From NCBI GenBank assembly GCA_028869395.1, contig JAGWSE010000004.1, positions 1 to 6,631 of the forward strand: a DNA stretch of 6,631 nucleotides. Direction: 5' to 3'. The stretch is from Alphaproteobacteria bacterium. Its GTDB lineage: Bacteria; Pseudomonadota; Alphaproteobacteria; Caulobacterales; Caulobacteraceae. A program made the position numbers and the translations under genes. This document shows, in pieces, positions 5,634 through 6,631 of this stretch. Position 1 is the first letter of the stretch. Each line of letters begins with the position of its first letter. The notes beneath the pieces are model-generated. The model was given only the letters and a program-made list of their open reading frames with translations, was not told the origin of the DNA and made no database searches.

Positions 5634-5969
5634 GAAGACCGGCGCGGTCGGCGCAAGCCCCAGCTCCGCCCAGGTGAAACTCAGGTCCGCGTAGCCCGCG
5701 GCGAACGACTTGCAGGTGTCGAGCTTCCTGCGGCCGAAGGCGATCGCCACGCCCTCGCCGCGCTTCTCGACGTAGAAGGCGAAATCCGACTTCTGGGTGC
5801 AGCCGTTGGAGCCGACACGGACGGTCAGCGCCTCGCGGGTCGCGCGGGCGAGGTAGAGCGGCTCGAGCTCGGCGAAACCCGCGGCGGGCGGCGGCGCAGG
5901 CGCCTGCGCGGGCAGGCTCGCGCAGCCGGCGAGCGCGAGGGCTGCGAAGACGAACAGGCGGCGGTGCAT
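5592..5969 (-). CDS. Small predicted lipoprotein of unknown function
   Basis: A 125-residue protein with a type II signal peptide: a basic MHRR start, a hydrophobic stretch and the lipobox L13-A-G-C16, with lipidation expected on Cys16. Ala17 at position +2 favours sorting to the outer membrane. An Ala/Pro-rich linker (residues 19-31) is followed by a compact domain of about 90 residues holding two cysteines, C57 in GSNGCTQKSDF and C86 in LDTCKSF. These could form a disulfide in the periplasm. I do not recognise the domain with any known function. The ATG at 5969 is chosen because it begins a proper signal peptide; a TTG at 6002 lies in the terminator arm and is unlikely. No clear ribosome binding site is seen. 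The gene lies downstream of rpsD on the same strand but behind a terminator, and its 3' end overlaps the channel gene tail-to-tail. Confidence 0.8.
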   Translation of the reverse strand: MHRRLFVFAALALAGCASLPAQAPAPPPAAGFAELEPLYLARATREALTVRVGSNGCTQKSDFAFYVEKRGEGVAIAFGRRKLDTCKSFAAGYADLSFTWAELGLAPTAPVFLLNPLLAWPGPGR

Positions 5970-6000
5970 GGGGCGAGATGGCCACAGCCTGCGCTCAAGC

Positions 6001-6029
6001 AAAAGGCCCCAGATCGCTCCGGGGCCTTT
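6001..6029 (-). terminator. Rho-independent terminator of rpsD
   Basis: The minus strand, 27 bases after the rpsD stop, reads AAAGGCCCC, a 10-base loop and GGGGCCTTT, then one further T. This is a perfect 9-base-pair GC-rich stem ending in four Ts. The short T-run is normal for a GC-rich genome. The first A/T pairs make it roughly symmetrical, so it could also stop rightward transcription, although no rightward gene ends close by. Confidence 0.8.
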
Positions 6030-6055
6030 CGATGTCTGGGATCCTCCGTCGCGGC

Positions 6056-6631
6056 TTACGACGCGTAGAACTCGACCACGAGGTTGGGCTCCATCTTCAC
6101 CGGATAGGGCACCTCGGCCAGTTCCGGCGCGCGCACGAAGGTGGCGCTCATCGACTTGACGTCGACGGTCACGTAGTCGGGATGGTCGCGCTCGACCGAC
6201 TGCAGGGCCTCGAGCACCAGGGCCATGTTGCGCGAACGCTCGCGCACCTGGACCACGTCGCCCGGCTTCACCCGGTAGGAGGGGATGTTCACCCGCTTGC
6301 CGTTCACCAGCACGTGGCCGTGGTTGACGAACTGGCGGGCGGCGAAGGGGGTCGGCACGAACTTGGCGCGATAGACCACCGCGTCCAGCCGGCTCTCGAG
6401 GAGCGCGATGAGGTTCTCCGAGGTGTTGCCCTTCCGGCGGGCGGCTTCCTCGTAGATCTTGCTGAACTGCTTCTCGGTGAGGTTGCCGTAGTAGCCCTTC
6501 AGCTTCTGCTTGGCGCGCAGCTGCAGGCCGAAGTCGGAGATCTTGGACTTGCGGCGCTGGCCGTGCTGGCCGGGGCCGTAGGCGCGCTGATTGATCGGAG
6601 ACTTCGGGCGGCCCCAGATGTTCTCGCCCAT
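6056..6631 (-). CDS. rpsD: 30S ribosomal protein S4 (5' end beyond window)
   Basis: The 191 visible residues match bacterial ribosomal protein S4 throughout, from MGENIWGRPKSP and YGPGQHGQRRK to the closing VPYPVKMEPNLVVEFY. S4 binds 16S rRNA early in assembly of the small subunit and, with S5 and S12, affects decoding accuracy. The S4 RNA-binding domain covers about visible residues 80-140, including SRLDAVVYRAKF, ARQFVNHGHVLVNGKRVNIPSY and KPGDVVQV. The reading frame meets the window edge at a Met codon. This is probably not the true start, because alphaproteobacterial S4 normally has about 14 residues (ending in DRR) before MGxNxWGRPKSP and totals about 205 residues. The form is the one without zinc-binding cysteines. 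A hairpin terminator follows the TAA stop. In E. coli S4 represses its own operon; here the gene appears to stand at the end of its transcript, and nothing visible shows autoregulation. Confidence 0.98.
   Translation of the reverse strand: MGENIWGRPKSPINQRAYGPGQHGQRRKSKISDFGLQLRAKQKLKGYYGNLTEKQFSKIYEEAARRKGNTSENLIALLESRLDAVVYRAKFVPTPFAARQFVNHGHVLVNGKRVNIPSYRVKPGDVVQVRERSRNMALVLEALQSVERDHPDYVTVDVKSMSATFVRAPELAEVPYPVKMEPNLVVEFYAS

Noticed and set aside
4451..5677. 408-codon open frame on the plus strand across the channel gene
   Set aside because: Composition is typical of an off-frame reading in GC-rich DNA. The MscS core lies in the other frame.
1..6631. Search for tRNA, rRNA, CRISPR, insertion sequence, prophage, toxin-antitoxin or defence genes
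   Set aside because: No cloverleaf-like sequence, repeated spacers, transposase, integrase or flanking direct repeats are visible. The genes are ordinary chromosomal ones with uniform composition.

Overview
This is a GC-rich, densely coded window with ordinary chromosomal gene content. The gene families point to an alphaproteobacterium, probably a Caulobacter/Phenylobacterium-type member of the Caulobacterales. The evidence is the alphaproteobacterial style of ribosomal protein S4, the IbaG-type BolA next to a CGFS monothiol glutaredoxin, strong GC bias at third codon positions, and several starts without a Shine-Dalgarno sequence. The taxonomic placement is inference from protein style; no marker search could be run.

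Left part (1-1297): the 3' end of a rightward helix-turn-helix protein runs tail-to-tail into a leftward pair. That pair is a stand-alone CinA C-terminal-domain protein (PncC-like, possible NMN deamidase) followed by a small cupin with a strong ribosome binding site. A 90-base divergent region (1298-1387) separates the pair from the next block.

Middle part (1388-5633): a rightward series of a cytoplasmic family VIII (EstB-like) serine hydrolase, a LysE/RhtB exporter, a BolA/IbaG protein, the CGFS glutaredoxin GrxD, a hotdog-fold acyl-CoA thioesterase and an MscS-type mechanosensitive channel. BolA and GrxD are known partners in [2Fe-2S] handling and sit next to each other. The thioesterase overlaps the grxD stop codon by four bases, so the two are probably translationally coupled. 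Candidate regulatory dyads lie just before the exporter (2652-2672) and just before the channel (4432-4443). Both of these genes lack a convincing ribosome binding site and may be leaderless.

Right part (5592-6631): a leftward small lipoprotein gene whose last 42 bases overlap the end of the channel gene, a GC-rich hairpin terminator (6001-6029), and the leftward rpsD gene (ribosomal protein S4), whose start lies beyond the window edge.

I found no mobile element, CRISPR array, tRNA, rRNA, prophage or defence system, and no non-coding stretch longer than about 90 bases. There is no convincing new multi-gene system here. The observations most worth checking are the operator-like dyad before the exporter, the altered active-site motif of the CinA-like protein, the uncharacterised two-cysteine lipoprotein with its antisense overlap, and the GrxD-thioesterase coupling.
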